Shown here one piece after another: positions 27,295 through 36,270 of a DNA stretch of 64,000 nt. The translations under genes were made by a program, and so were the position numbers. The notes below the pieces were generated by a model that worked only from the letters and a program-made list of their open reading frames with translations, was not told the DNA's origin and did no database searches. The DNA comes from Treponema berlinense (GTDB lineage: Bacteria > Spirochaetota > Spirochaetia > Treponematales > Treponemataceae). Positions within the stretch are counted from its first letter, which is position 1, and the number at the start of each line of letters is the position of its first letter. Location: positions 62,001 through 126,000 of the forward strand of contig NZ_FUXC01000007.1 in the NCBI RefSeq assembly GCF_900167025.1, read 5' to 3'.

Positions 27295-28644
27295 ATGGAT
27301 ACAGAAAGCCTTTTTATCGGACGCTTGTCCGTACTTGCTGAACGCAACGACCCAATCGACACTAGTCTTTACGAAAAATATGATGTAAAACGAGGTCTGC
27401 GCAATGCCAACGGAACTGGTGTACTCGTCGGTCTTACAAGCATTGGCGATGTTGTAGGATACGAAGTAAAGGACGGTAAAAAAATTGCAATCCCCGGCAA
27501 ACTCTTGTATCGCGGTTATAATGTTGCGGATTTGATAAGCGATGCGGAAGCTCATAGCCAGTTTGGCTATGAGCAGGCGGTTTATCTCTTGCTTTTTGGC
27601 GAACTGCCGACCCAGAGCGAGCTTGAGCTTTTTAAAAAATATCTCGGTGAATTGCGCACCTTGCCTCCAAATTTTACTGAAGATATGATTATGAAAGCTC
27701 CGTCTGCTGATATTATGAATAAACTTGCGCGCGGCGTTTTGGCTTCTTATTCTTACGACAAAAATCCGGAAGAACGCTCACTTTCAAATATTTTGCGCCA
27801 GTGTATTGAACTTATAAGCCGTTTTGGAACTTTGACAGCTTATGGTTATCAGGCAAAACGCCGCTATTACGACGGAAAATCGATGTATATCCATAACCCT
27901 TTGCCGGAACTTTCAACTGCGGAAAACTTTTTGCGCCTAATCCGCAACAACAAGGCTTTTACTGACGACGAAGCAAAACTTTTGGATCTTGCGCTTATCT
28001 TGCATGCTGAGCATGGTGGCGGTAACAACTCTTCTTTGACAGTTCATGTTGTTTCTTCTGCGGACACGGACACTTATTCTGCAATCGGTGCGGCTGTCGG
28101 TTCTCTAAAAGGTTACAGACACGGAGGAGCGAATATCCGCGTAATTGAAATGATGGACGACATAAAGTCTCATGTCCGCGACTGGTCAAGCGAAAAAGAA
28201 GTAAAGGAATATTTAAGAAAAATTGCAAACAAAGAGGCATTTGACCATACAGGTTTGATTTACGGTCTTGGACACGCAATTTACACGATTAACGATCCTC
28301 GTGCGACAATTTTGCGCGATCATGCGGCAAAACTTGCAAAAGAAAAAGGCCTTGAGGACGAATACAACCTTTACAAGCTGATTGAAAGGCTTGGACCGGA
28401 AGTTATTTACGAAAAACACGGCGACGAAAAGAAAATCTGTGTAAACGTAGACTTTTATTCTGGTTTTATTTATACAATGCTGAATATTCCTCGCGAACTT
28501 TTTACTCCTCTGTTTGCGGTAAGCCGAATTGCCGGCTGGTCTGCCCACAGAATCGAGGAAATTGTTGCCGGAGGACGAATTTACCGTCCTGCTTACAAAA
28601 ATATTCTTGCCGAAAGAAATTATATTCCAATCGAAAAAAGATAG
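27295..28644 (+). CDS. gltA: Citrate synthase
   Basis: Condenses acetyl-CoA and oxaloacetate to citrate. The 449-aa protein has the catalytic regions LILHAEHGGGNNSSLTVHV (His), SLKGYRHGGANIRV (His) and YTMLNIPRELFTPLFAVSRIAGWSAHRIEE (Asp region shifted; Arg). It resembles the bacterial Si-type with an N-terminal extension of about 60 residues (GLRNANGTGVLVGLTSIGDVVGY). In treponemes a full citric acid cycle is unlikely, so the enzyme probably feeds a short oxidative branch to 2-oxoglutarate and glutamate. An arginine-type operator in its leader supports this, since glutamate is the arginine precursor. GGAG (27283-27286) sets the ATG at 27295. A methylcitrate role cannot be excluded. Confidence 0.92.
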   Translation: MDTESLFIGRLSVLAERNDPIDTSLYEKYDVKRGLRNANGTGVLVGLTSIGDVVGYEVKDGKKIAIPGKLLYRGYNVADLISDAEAHSQFGYEQAVYLLLFGELPTQSELELFKKYLGELRTLPPNFTEDMIMKAPSADIMNKLARGVLASYSYDKNPEERSLSNILRQCIELISRFGTLTAYGYQAKRRYYDGKSMYIHNPLPELSTAENFLRLIRNNKAFTDDEAKLLDLALILHAEHGGGNNSSLTVHVVSSADTDTYSAIGAAVGSLKGYRHGGANIRVIEMMDDIKSHVRDWSSEKEVKEYLRKIANKEAFDHTGLIYGLGHAIYTINDPRATILRDHAAKLAKEKGLEDEYNLYKLIERLGPEVIYEKHGDEKKICVNVDFYSGFIYTMLNIPRELFTPLFAVSRIAGWSAHRIEEIVAGGRIYRPAYKNILAERNYIPIEKR

Positions 28645-28645
28645 A

Positions 28646-28735
28646 AGGGGCGTTGCGGGGAAGTTCCCCGCACGGAGGGTAGCGGAAAACGCCTGCGTTT
28701 GGAGCGCAGGGAGGTTGTCCTCCCTCTTAAAATCT
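28646..28735 (+). repeat. GC-rich triple-hairpin intergenic element (diverged copy 3 of the dispersed family)
   Basis: Three hairpins in a row: TGCGGGG-AAGTT-CCCCGCA, CCTGCG-TTTGGA-GCGCAGG (one base offset), and GGGAGG-TTGT-CCTCCC followed by TCTT. The segment CGGAGGGTAGCGGAAAACGC after the first hairpin matches the right flank of the family (compare TGGAGCGGCAGCGGAACTGC at 59.1 kb). The last hairpin may act as a weak terminator for citrate synthase. It overlaps a spurious 5' extension of the next gene. Confidence 0.65.
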
Positions 28736-28752
28736 TTAAATTAACGAAAAAA

Positions 28753-29574
28753 ATGCCTGCGGAAAGACTCGATAAAATATTGGCGCACCACGGTTTTGGA
28801 ACTCGAAAGGACGTAAAAAGGCTCTGCCATAAAAGTTTGGTGAGTCTGAACGGAAAAATCGTGACCGATCCTGCCACAAAAGTTGAAATTGACTCGGACA
28901 GCCTCGAAATTGACGGCGAAAAAATAGTTTTACAGCGCGACCTTTATATTATGCTCAACAAATGCAAAAATGTTGTCTGCGCAAACAAAGACGGCGAACA
29001 TTCGACCGTTTTTGACCTTTTGGACGAAAGCCTGAAACATAAATTTCTGGGCGGCGACTTGCACTGCATGGGGCGGCTCGACATTGACACGGAAGGACTT
29101 TTGATTTTGACGACAGACGGAAAACTCACGCATTCGCTGCTTTCGCCAAAAACTCACGTTCCAAAAACCTATGCGGTCGGTCTGCGCGATTCTTTGACTT
29201 TGGAAGAAAAACAGAAATACTGCGAAATTTTTAAAAAAGGCTTTTGGATTGACCGTGAACAAAACGAAGACGGGTTTGAATGCGCTCCTTCCGAGTTAAA
29301 ATGGCGTGGCGAAGACGGAAAATTCGGCGAAGACGGAGATGCTGAAAAACTTTTTCTTGCTGCTGAAAAAAATTCCAGCGGAAAGGCCGACTGCCTGCTT
29401 ACGATTTTTGAAGGAAAGTTTCATCAGGTAAAGAGAATGTTTAGCCAGGTTGGAAACGAAGTTGTTTATCTAAAAAGAATAAAAATGGGCGGGCTTTGCC
29501 TTGACCCGGCGATTGAACTCGGTTCTTACCGCGAGCTTACGGAAAGCGAAATTGAAATGCTTTCGGAAAAATAA
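28753..29574 (+). CDS. RsuA/RluB/RluE/RluF-family rRNA pseudouridine synthase
   Basis: Makes pseudouridine in rRNA. The 273-aa protein starts at ATG 28753 (MPAERLDKILA). The frame is open 54 bases further, but that part lies in the hairpin element and is unlikely to be coding. Residues about 2-60 form an S4 RNA-binding domain (RLDKILAHHGFGTRKDVKRLC...VSLNGKIV). The catalytic motif is MGRLDIDTEGLLILTTDGKLTH, the RsuA-type GRLD signature with its Asp, at about 111-132. The C-terminus has FEGKFHQVKRMFSQVGNEVVYLKRI, the family's binding motif. An insert at about 175-205 is Glu/Asp-rich. The closest role is RsuA (16S rRNA) or RluB/E/F (23S); the target is not decidable. Confidence 0.9.
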   Translation: MPAERLDKILAHHGFGTRKDVKRLCHKSLVSLNGKIVTDPATKVEIDSDSLEIDGEKIVLQRDLYIMLNKCKNVVCANKDGEHSTVFDLLDESLKHKFLGGDLHCMGRLDIDTEGLLILTTDGKLTHSLLSPKTHVPKTYAVGLRDSLTLEEKQKYCEIFKKGFWIDREQNEDGFECAPSELKWRGEDGKFGEDGDAEKLFLAAEKNSSGKADCLLTIFEGKFHQVKRMFSQVGNEVVYLKRIKMGGLCLDPAIELGSYRELTESEIEMLSEK

Positions 29575-29600
29575 AAAAAACGGCTAAGAAAAACAGCACA

Positions 29601-29658
29601 AAAAAAGGCGCCTTAAAAACTGTCCAGAAACGGAACTGTTTTTTAAAGTGCCTTTTTT
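29601..29658. terminator. Bidirectional Rho-independent terminator
   Basis: AAAAAAGGC-GCCTTAAAAAC pairs with GTTTTTTAAAGTGCCTTTTTT around an inner TCC/GGA closing. It lies between the converging rsuA-type gene and thrH, with an A run on one side and a T run on the other. The remaining gap to 29764 holds only AT-rich sequence with a GGCAAAACGGGCAATTTTGCC hairpin. Confidence 0.72.
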
Positions 29659-29764
29659 GCATTTTGCTGGCAAAACGGGCAATTTTGCCGTTAAAAACGC
29701 TCTATTTGCCGTCAAAACGCGCACTTTTTTTCAAAACGCCAGGGTTTTTAAATCTGGCAATTTT

Positions 29765-30370
29765 TTATTTTTTGAGCGCGTCTTTTATTGCGGCCAAAAG
29801 TTCTGAATATTCTGTAAAAGCCGGGATTTGAGGATAATCATTTTTGATTTTGTCTGTTGTGCGGAACAAAAATCCTGCCTTGCTTGCTTCAATCATTCCG
29901 AGATCGTTGTAGCTGTCGCCAAAAGCGATTGTTTCAAAACCGATTGACTGCAGGGCCTTTACCGTCGTGAGTTTTGATTTTTCGCAGCGCATCTTGTGCT
30001 TTACGATAAAACCGTCTTTGTCTGTTTCGAGGCTGTTGCAGAAAATAGTCGGCATTCCGAGTTTTTTTAGAATCGGACCGGCAAATTCTTCAAAAGTGTC
30101 GCTTAAAACCACAGTCTGGCAGATTGAGCGCAGTTCATCCAAAAATTCCTTTGCGCCAGGAAGCGGATCAATCTTTGCAATCGTATTCTGAATGTCCTTT
30201 AATGTAAGTTTGTGTTCCTTTAAAATTGCGATTCTCCAGTTCATCAGTTTGTCGTAATCAGGTTCATCGCGAGTTGTGCGTGAAAGTTCCGGAATTCCAG
30301 AAACTTTTGAAAACTCAATCCAGATTTCCGGAGCAATTACGCCTTCCATGTCCAGACAGGTAATGTACAT
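29765..30370 (-). CDS. thrH: ThrH: phosphoserine phosphatase / homoserine phosphotransferase (HAD family)
   Basis: HAD-superfamily enzyme that in Pseudomonas ThrH removes phosphate from phosphoserine and can pass it to homoserine, linking serine and threonine synthesis. The 201-aa protein has the HAD motif I as CLDMEGVIAPEIWIEF, with the ThrH-specific DxEG in place of the usual DxDxT. Further motifs are TTRDEPDYDKLMNWRI (cap), LSDTFEEFAGP (motif II), and AFGDSYNDLGMI (motif IV), an arrangement specific to ThrH. The ATG at 30370 is set by GGAGG eight bases upstream; an earlier in-frame start lacks a ribosome site. It converges with the rsuA-type gene across a terminator. Upstream lies a 288-bp gap with a repeat. 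Confidence 0.9.
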   Translation of the reverse strand: MYITCLDMEGVIAPEIWIEFSKVSGIPELSRTTRDEPDYDKLMNWRIAILKEHKLTLKDIQNTIAKIDPLPGAKEFLDELRSICQTVVLSDTFEEFAGPILKKLGMPTIFCNSLETDKDGFIVKHKMRCEKSKLTTVKALQSIGFETIAFGDSYNDLGMIEASKAGFLFRTTDKIKNDYPQIPAFTEYSELLAAIKDALKK

Positions 30371-30468
30371 TTTTTTCCTCCAGCAGAACGCCAAATCCGC
30401 CTGCTTTAAATTTTTGATGCAAGTTTAACATTTTTTTTTCTATGAGAGAATACGAATTTTTAATTTTT

Positions 30469-30552
30469 CGCAGCGCATCTTCGCACTAACCGGCTCTTAC
30501 TGCAAGTCCTCCTCGCTCCGCTCGTCCGGTCTTTCCGTGACGATCCGGGCTA
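30469..30552 (-). repeat. Dispersed intergenic element, diverged copy 4
   Basis: Read on - it begins TAGCCCGGAT, passes GACGAGCGGAGCGAGGAGG, and ends GCCGGTTAGTGCGAAGATGCGC. Both ends match copies 1 and 5, but the central hairpin is not clear. The gap 30371-30658 otherwise holds the two flanking promoters' AT-rich sequence. Confidence 0.55.
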
Positions 30553-30612
30553 GGTTTTGCCTTAAAAAATTTAACTTCGCGCATTATTTTCTATAAAAAT
30601 TGTCCAGAAAAA

Positions 30613-30640
30613 TTGTAATTCATAAATAAAACGTTATAAT
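30613..30640 (+). promoter_or_regulatory. Probable promoter of the HD-GYP receptor and BMP gene
   Basis: TTGTAA (30613-30618), a 16-base spacer, and a perfect TATAAT (30635-30640). The start would lie near 30647, just before the AGGA ribosome site. Confidence 0.58.
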
Positions 30641-30661
30641 GTTAGAAATAGGAAAAAAGTG

Positions 30662-33600
30662 ATGTTTTTAAAAGATAAAAGAAGAGAGTATTTGATTGTT
30701 CCGTTTACGGTTATTGCATTTTTTGTTGACCTTCTTGGAAGAGTTTTTGCCGAAAAACTTATGCTTCCGCTTTGGTGCGACTCTGTCGGAACTTTTCTTA
30801 TCGCGTATTTTGCAGGTCCTGTCTGTGGCGCCATAGTCGGGTTTACGAACAATATAATTTACGGCATTTTTGTTGACCATCAGTCGGTTTACTGCGTTAC
30901 TGGCGCATTTATCGGTTTTTTAGCCGGACATTTTGCAAAAAAGAAGGTTTTTGAAAGCCAGTTTTTAACTATGACGATTGGAATGGGGCTTGCCGTAATT
31001 TCGACGGTTATTTCCGTAATCGTCAGCATAACAATGTATGGTGGTGATATCGGCAATATTTGGGCAGCTCAAGTAATGCGTTTCTTTATGGACGCAGGTT
31101 TTCCCAAATATGTTTCCTTTGCGACCGGGCAGTTTTATATTGAATTTTTGGACAAATTGTTTTGTGTGGAAATAATTTATCTTTTAATAAAACTCGTAAG
31201 ATTTTACAGAAAAAAACGTGATGAAAATTTAGAGGAAAAAAAATCCTTCAAAAATACAGCTCCGTTTTTGACTTTTATTTTTGCGCTTTTCTTTGTTTTT
31301 CAGCCTAAGCCGGTTTTTAGTCAAAATTTTATCGATGAATACGACTCTTATGTTCAGACTGTTTTTTCAAATTCTGAGGGACTTTTGTCTGGCGAAGCAA
31401 ACGACATAGAACAGACAAATGACGGAAAACTCTGGATTGGAACTTATGCCGGCCTGTTTAAGTATGACGGTTCAAAATTTAAGCTTATGAGCGATATTCA
31501 TTCTGTAAAAAGCGTAAATTGTCTTTTTGTAGACGAAGAAGGAAGACTTTGGACTGGAACAAATGACGGCGGAATTACAATTTTTATAAATGAACACGTG
31601 ATGAATGTGATTGACGAAGAAACCGGTCTTCTTTCAAATTCTGTAAAGGACATTGTCTGCGATACCGAAGGAAATTATTACATTGGAACAACGGAAGGAA
31701 TTTCTCTCGTGTCTTTGAGCGGCGGAGTAAAAATTACAAAAAACTATGAACAGATTAAAAACGTGTCAAAAATGTCCGCCGACAAATTTGGAAATGTCGT
31801 TGCTGTTACCGAACGCGGAGAGCTTTTTTGCTTTAAAAACGGAGAAATTTGCCGTTCATTTTTAAAAGGCGAGGAAAAGATTTCTTTTCAGACTGTGGAT
31901 TTTTCGGAAGACGGAAGGCTTTTTCTTGCAAGCCCGGACAATTCGATTTTTATTTACAGCCTGACACCTTCCGGCCCAAAATTAGTCCGCAAATTTAAAA
32001 TTCCAGGAATCGAAGGCATAAATTCATTCTATTTTGCAGAAAATAATGGCGTTTTTGTTTGTTCTGACACGGGAATTGCCTTTTTTGATGAAAGTTTTAG
32101 AGCCAAAAAACTTTACACGAACAATTTTTCGAATTCAATCGACGCAATGCTTATCGATTATCAGGGAAATCTCTGGTTCAGTTCTTCAAGGCTTGGACTT
32201 CTCGAAATGTGCAAATCCACTTTTATCGAACTTTTTTCAGAAATTGAAGAAACGGCTGTTGTAAATTCTACAGAAAAATGGCAGGGACTGCTTTTTTGCG
32301 GCACTGACGAGGGACTTATAATTCTTGACGAAGAAAACGAAAAAATACGCGAAAATAAAATAAGTTCATTGCTTAATAAAATAAGAATTCGCTGTTTGAA
32401 GGTGGATTCTATGGATAATCTGTGGATTGCAACGACTGGAAGCGGCATTTATAAGGTGAGGGTGGATTCTTCTGGCGAATATGAGATAAAGAGTTTTTCA
32501 CAAAAAAACGGACTTCCTGGAAACCGTTTTAGAAATATCTGTGAACTTAAGGACGGAAGAATTGCTGTTGCCGGAGATTATGGAGTTGCCTTTTTGAGAG
32601 GAGATTCTGTTGAAAAAGTTTTTACTGCGCAGGACGGTTTTGCCAACGAAAAATCTCTCTGCCTTCTTGAATACAAAAATGGCTGCTATGTAGGCTCAGA
32701 CGGCGGTGGAATTTCAAAAATCGAAAATGACAAGATTGTTAAAAATATTGGAAAAAAAGACGGACTTTCTTCAAACGTAATTTTGCGAATGGTTTACGAT
32801 TCTTTTTCTGACGGTGTATTTATTGTTACAAGCAACGGAATTTGCTATACGTCCGCAAAAGGAGAAGTCAAAAAACTCGATAATTTTCCGTATTCAAACA
32901 ATTACGACATGATTTGCGATCCTGACGGAACATGCTGGATTTTGGGAAGCGCAGGAATATTTGTGGCACAGTCAAAAGATTTGATTGAAAATTTAAAAAC
33001 CGAGTATCTGCTCATAAATGCAAAGCATGGTTTTCGTTCGCAGCTGATTGCAAATTCATGGCCTTGTCTCGAAAACGACAATCTTTATCTTTGCTGCGAC
33101 AGCGGAGTTGTAAAGGTTAATATGTCAAAATACGACATGGCCTCAAAATCTTACCGCATGATTTTGAATTCTGTGGAAGTTGACGGAATAAAGCATAGAA
33201 TTAACCGTTCTGACGTTTTTAAGCTTTCGCCTCAAACTCAAAAACTTGTACTTGAGCCGGAAATATTGAATTATTCCCTGAACGATCCTTATGTAAGATA
33301 TTCTCTTGACGGAAATGATTTAAAACCTACAGAGTGTTTGCTCAGCGAACTTGGAAAAATTTCTTATTCAAACTTAAAGCCAAAAACTTACGTGTTTAAA
33401 ATTTCGATTCTCGACGGATTGAACGGAAACGTAATCGAAAGTGCAAATTACACGATTGAAAAAGAAACAGAAATGTATCAGAAAAACTGGTTTAAGCTCT
33501 ATGTTATCTTGACAGGCTGTCTTGTTCTTGTCTGGCTTACATGGTTTGTTACTAGAGTTCGTGCCCAGAAGACTTTGCTTAAACAAAAATACGAACTCGA

Positions 33601-34234
33601 ATATGCAAAGAAGCAGATTAAAATGGTGAACGAAACCATTCTTTCTATTGCTCAAACCGTAGATGCCAGGGATCCAAACACGAATCAACATTCTCGCAGA
33701 GTGTCGGAGTATTCGGTTTATATTGCAAAAAAACTTGGATACTCAAAGGAAAAATGTGGGACTCTGCGGCAGATGGCGCTTTTGCACGACATTGGAAAAA
33801 TCGCAATTCCAGATGCTATCTTAAAGAAGCCGGAAAAACTTACGGACGAAGAATACAAAATCATGAAATCTCATGTTACTCGTGGTGCGGAAATCTTAAA
33901 ATATCTTACGACTGTTGACAATGTAAGCGTTGGCGCCCTTTATCATCACGAAAAATACGACGGAAGCGGCTATTGCCACGGCTTAAAAGGTGAAGAAATT
34001 CCTCTTGACGCAAGAATTATCGGCATTGCAGACGCATTTGACGCAATGACGGCGAATCGTATTTATCGCAAACAGCTGGATCTTGATTTTGTAATAAAAG
34101 AGCTTAAGAGGAACAGCGGAACTCAGTTTGATCCGAAACTTGTGGACATCTTGCTTTCTCTGATTGCTGACGGAACAATAGATGTGGAAAAACTTTACGA
34201 AAAAACAAAAAACAATCCGGCAGAAAACATTTAA
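30662..34234 (+). CDS. Membrane receptor: ECF S-component-like domain + two-component-regulator propeller + HD-GYP
   Basis: A 1190-aa predicted c-di-GMP phosphodiesterase receptor. Residues 1-190 hold about five membrane helices resembling an ECF-transporter S component (PLWCDSVGTFLIAYFAGPVCGAIVG-type). A second membrane/signal segment (about 200-221, ending PVFSQ) exports a long beta-propeller (about 225-850) with repeated LWIGTYAGLFKYDG, LWTGTNDGGI, LWFSSSRLGLLEM and LWIATTGSGIYKV blades. A Y_Y_Y-type domain follows (about 870-935), then a membrane helix (about 945-966), a coiled coil and a C-terminal HD-GYP domain with complete motifs HDIGKIAIP and HHEKYDGSGY. All catalytic residues are present, so c-di-GMP hydrolysis is likely. 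ATG 30662 follows AGGA; a GTG three bases earlier is possible. The stop is 11 bp before the BMP gene. Confidence 0.86.
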   Translation: MFLKDKRREYLIVPFTVIAFFVDLLGRVFAEKLMLPLWCDSVGTFLIAYFAGPVCGAIVGFTNNIIYGIFVDHQSVYCVTGAFIGFLAGHFAKKKVFESQFLTMTIGMGLAVISTVISVIVSITMYGGDIGNIWAAQVMRFFMDAGFPKYVSFATGQFYIEFLDKLFCVEIIYLLIKLVRFYRKKRDENLEEKKSFKNTAPFLTFIFALFFVFQPKPVFSQNFIDEYDSYVQTVFSNSEGLLSGEANDIEQTNDGKLWIGTYAGLFKYDGSKFKLMSDIHSVKSVNCLFVDEEGRLWTGTNDGGITIFINEHVMNVIDEETGLLSNSVKDIVCDTEGNYYIGTTEGISLVSLSGGVKITKNYEQIKNVSKMSADKFGNVVAVTERGELFCFKNGEICRSFLKGEEKISFQTVDFSEDGRLFLASPDNSIFIYSLTPSGPKLVRKFKIPGIEGINSFYFAENNGVFVCSDTGIAFFDESFRAKKLYTNNFSNSIDAMLIDYQGNLWFSSSRLGLLEMCKSTFIELFSEIEETAVVNSTEKWQGLLFCGTDEGLIILDEENEKIRENKISSLLNKIRIRCLKVDSMDNLWIATTGSGIYKVRVDSSGEYEIKSFSQKNGLPGNRFRNICELKDGRIAVAGDYGVAFLRGDSVEKVFTAQDGFANEKSLCLLEYKNGCYVGSDGGGISKIENDKIVKNIGKKDGLSSNVILRMVYDSFSDGVFIVTSNGICYTSAKGEVKKLDNFPYSNNYDMICDPDGTCWILGSAGIFVAQSKDLIENLKTEYLLINAKHGFRSQLIANSWPCLENDNLYLCCDSGVVKVNMSKYDMASKSYRMILNSVEVDGIKHRINRSDVFKLSPQTQKLVLEPEILNYSLNDPYVRYSLDGNDLKPTECLLSELGKISYSNLKPKTYVFKISILDGLNGNVIESANYTIEKETEMYQKNWFKLYVILTGCLVLVWLTWFVTRVRAQKTLLKQKYELEYAKKQIKMVNETILSIAQTVDARDPNTNQHSRRVSEYSVYIAKKLGYSKEKCGTLRQMALLHDIGKIAIPDAILKKPEKLTDEEYKIMKSHVTRGAEILKYLTTVDNVSVGALYHHEKYDGSGYCHGLKGEEIPLDARIIGIADAFDAMTANRIYRKQLDLDFVIKELKRNSGTQFDPKLVDILLSLIADGTIDVEKLYEKTKNNPAENI

Positions 34235-34245
34235 TGAGGAAAACT

Positions 34246-35448
34246 ATGAATGTAAAAATGAAAAAAAAATATATTTTGTGCGCAATTACTTCTGTTGCAA
34301 TGTGCCTGCTTTCTTTTGGAATTCATATTTTGACACGTTCCGAAGATAGAAGCCTGAAAGTTGGTTTTATTTTTGTAGGCGATGAAATAACTCCTTATAC
34401 AGAAAATTTTATAAAGGCACAAAATCACGTTGTTTCGGTTTTTGGCGACAAAATTGAGTGCGTTACTAAGTACAATGTTACGGAAGACCAGATTGAACTT
34501 CCTCTTGAAGAGCTCGTAAACGAAAAGTGTGATTATATAATTGCCGCGAGTTACGGTTACGGTCCGGTTGTAAAAGATATGGCATCCCTTCATCCAGAAA
34601 TTGAATTTTGCGTGCCGACTGGCGACAATGCAAATGATGAACCGGTTCTTTCAAATTATCATAACTGTTATGGAACGATTTATCAGGGACGCTATATTTG
34701 CGGCGTGATTGCCGGAGAAAAACTGAAGAAAATGATTGAATCGAAAGTTATAAGCGCAGAAGAGGCAAAAGTCGGTTATGTTGCGGCTTTTCCATTTGCA
34801 GAGGTTATTTCCGGTTATACGGCTTTTTACCTTGGAGTTCAGTCGGTTGTTCCAGAAGCGACAATGCTCGTAAAATATACGGACACCTGGTCAAATTATT
34901 CTCTGGAAAAGCAGGTTGCCGTAGAATTGATTGATGAAGGCTGTGTTGTAATTTCTCAACATTCTGACACAAAAGGCCCTGCCGTTGCCTGTGAAAATTC
35001 AAAGAGAGCACTTCCTGTCTATCATGTCGGATACAGCCAGAGTATGACAGATATTGCTCCGACACGTTCGTTGGTCAGCTGTTCTGTTGATTATTCTTAT
35101 TATTTTGAGCAGTCGATAAATGCTCTTTTGCATGGTAAAAAAATTGAAGATTGCATTGACGGAAAAGTTTACGGTCAGGACGCAATGGCAGGAATCGAAA
35201 AGGGGTGGGTCCGCATTCTGGACATAAACTATGCAATTTTGCCGGAAAATATTGATTCGACCGTAAAATCTGTTAGCAGCAAAATTGAAAAAAATGATAT
35301 TGCAATTTTTTCTGGAAATTTTACAGGAACTGCTCCGTTTGACAGTTCCAATAAAATTGACTTAAGGACACCTTTTTTCGAAAATGAAAAATCTTCATCA
35401 CCGGCTTTTTGTTATGTCCTCGATGATGTAATCAAGATTTTGCCTTAA
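34246..35448 (+). CDS. BMP-family (PnrA/TmpC-like) ligand-binding protein
   Basis: A 400-aa extracytoplasmic binding protein of the BMP family, whose treponemal member PnrA (TmpC) binds purine nucleosides. The N-terminal hydrophobic segment (about 6-26) may be an uncleaved anchor or a lipoprotein signal; the lipobox-like VAMC is weak. The rest has the two-lobe pattern KVGFIFVG...YTENFIKAQ, CDYIIAASYGYGP, EIEFCVPTGDN, GRYICGVIAG, AKVGYVAAFP and VSCSVDYSYYFEQSINALL. The ATG at 34246 is set by GAGG six bases upstream; an in-frame ATG at 34234 overlaps the receptor stop but has no ribosome site. No transporter permease or ATPase is adjacent. Position suggests it feeds a ligand to the upstream propeller/HD-GYP receptor, an inference only. 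Its 3' end is one base from a convergent gene. Confidence 0.85.
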   Translation: MNVKMKKKYILCAITSVAMCLLSFGIHILTRSEDRSLKVGFIFVGDEITPYTENFIKAQNHVVSVFGDKIECVTKYNVTEDQIELPLEELVNEKCDYIIAASYGYGPVVKDMASLHPEIEFCVPTGDNANDEPVLSNYHNCYGTIYQGRYICGVIAGEKLKKMIESKVISAEEAKVGYVAAFPFAEVISGYTAFYLGVQSVVPEATMLVKYTDTWSNYSLEKQVAVELIDEGCVVISQHSDTKGPAVACENSKRALPVYHVGYSQSMTDIAPTRSLVSCSVDYSYYFEQSINALLHGKKIEDCIDGKVYGQDAMAGIEKGWVRILDINYAILPENIDSTVKSVSSKIEKNDIAIFSGNFTGTAPFDSSNKIDLRTPFFENEKSSSPAFCYVLDDVIKILP

Positions 35449-35449
35449 T

Positions 35450-36154
35450 TTAGCAATCCCACCATTGAGCGGCTGTTTGATCTGCCAGCTGGAGCAAGAT
35501 GACGAGAGGATTTTGCAGAAAATTTGAATAGTTAAAGCTTTCGTTCGGGCTTAAATCGGAAAATCCCATGTGGCGGCTTATTGCTTCGAGAACCGGACGT
35601 TTGTGAATGTATTCTGGAAGGCATTCAAGAAGCATGAGAGCGGACTCGTTTCCGTGGCCGAGGTTCCGGTTTTCGCTTTTTACCTTAAAATATGGCTCGT
35701 AAACCCAGTTGCCCTGATAGTTTTTTGTTTTTTTGTGTTCGACTGAATAAAATCCAGCCTTGCAAAAATCGTGGGAAAGAGCGGCAATAAAAATATCCGC
35801 CGCTGAAAAATCATAAGATTCTGCGCGCTTTGTCTGGATAAAATTTGAAAAAATCATTGGCGCAAAAACAAGGCTCTGGTAAATCACCGTAAGGGAATGA
35901 GCAGCAAGTCCTCCGGCAACGTTTGCATGGTATTTTGCGCTTGCAGGACTTGTAAAAAATTCATGTTTTTCCATCCACTCTGTAAGACAGTCTGTTTTTT
36001 CTTTTGGAAGCAGGGCTGCCGCCATTTCGAGAATTGTATCTTTAACTTTTTGACTGTCAAAAGTTCCGTCTTTTAAAATAGGCCCGTTTTTTGTAAAAAT
36101 CTGCGTAATATTTTGTGTCTGGGTTTGTAATTCAATTAAATCGTTTTCATTCAT
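35450..36154 (-). CDS. HD-domain hydrolase
   Basis: A 234-aa HD-superfamily protein. The metal-binding order is visible: HANVAGGLAAHSLTV (His at about 76 and 85), LSHDFCKAGFY (HD at about 127-128), GHGNESALMLL and ISRHMGF. The first motif resembles the HD part of YhaM-type 3'-5' exonucleases and related hydrolases, but the OB domain of YhaM is missing. Substrate is unknown: nucleotide or oligonucleotide hydrolysis is most likely. The C-terminus has FLQNPLVILLQLADQTAAQWW. It converges on the BMP gene with a single-base gap and no terminator, so the two transcripts probably overlap. Its own ATG lies in an AT-rich stretch 20 bp from the start of a repeat-containing spacer. Confidence 0.8.
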   Translation of the reverse strand: MNENDLIELQTQTQNITQIFTKNGPILKDGTFDSQKVKDTILEMAAALLPKEKTDCLTEWMEKHEFFTSPASAKYHANVAGGLAAHSLTVIYQSLVFAPMIFSNFIQTKRAESYDFSAADIFIAALSHDFCKAGFYSVEHKKTKNYQGNWVYEPYFKVKSENRNLGHGNESALMLLECLPEYIHKRPVLEAISRHMGFSDLSPNESFNYSNFLQNPLVILLQLADQTAAQWWDC

Positions 36155-36270
36155 AAAAGGATTATAGAATTAAAACCGTGGTCTGAAAAGAAGGTGTTTT
36201 TTAATACATCGGTTCGTTTTGTTATGCGAGGCACAAAATGTTTTTTAGAAACGTAAAATTTTAAGGAGGC

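Noticed and set aside
28699-28752. 18-residue N-terminal extension of the RsuA-type protein
   Set aside because: It is encoded by the GC-rich hairpin element; the S4 domain starts right after ATG 28753.
34234-34246. TAATG overlap coupling the receptor and BMP genes
   Set aside because: The overlapping ATG has no ribosome site, while ATG 34246 has GAGG at good spacing; coupling by closeness is still possible.
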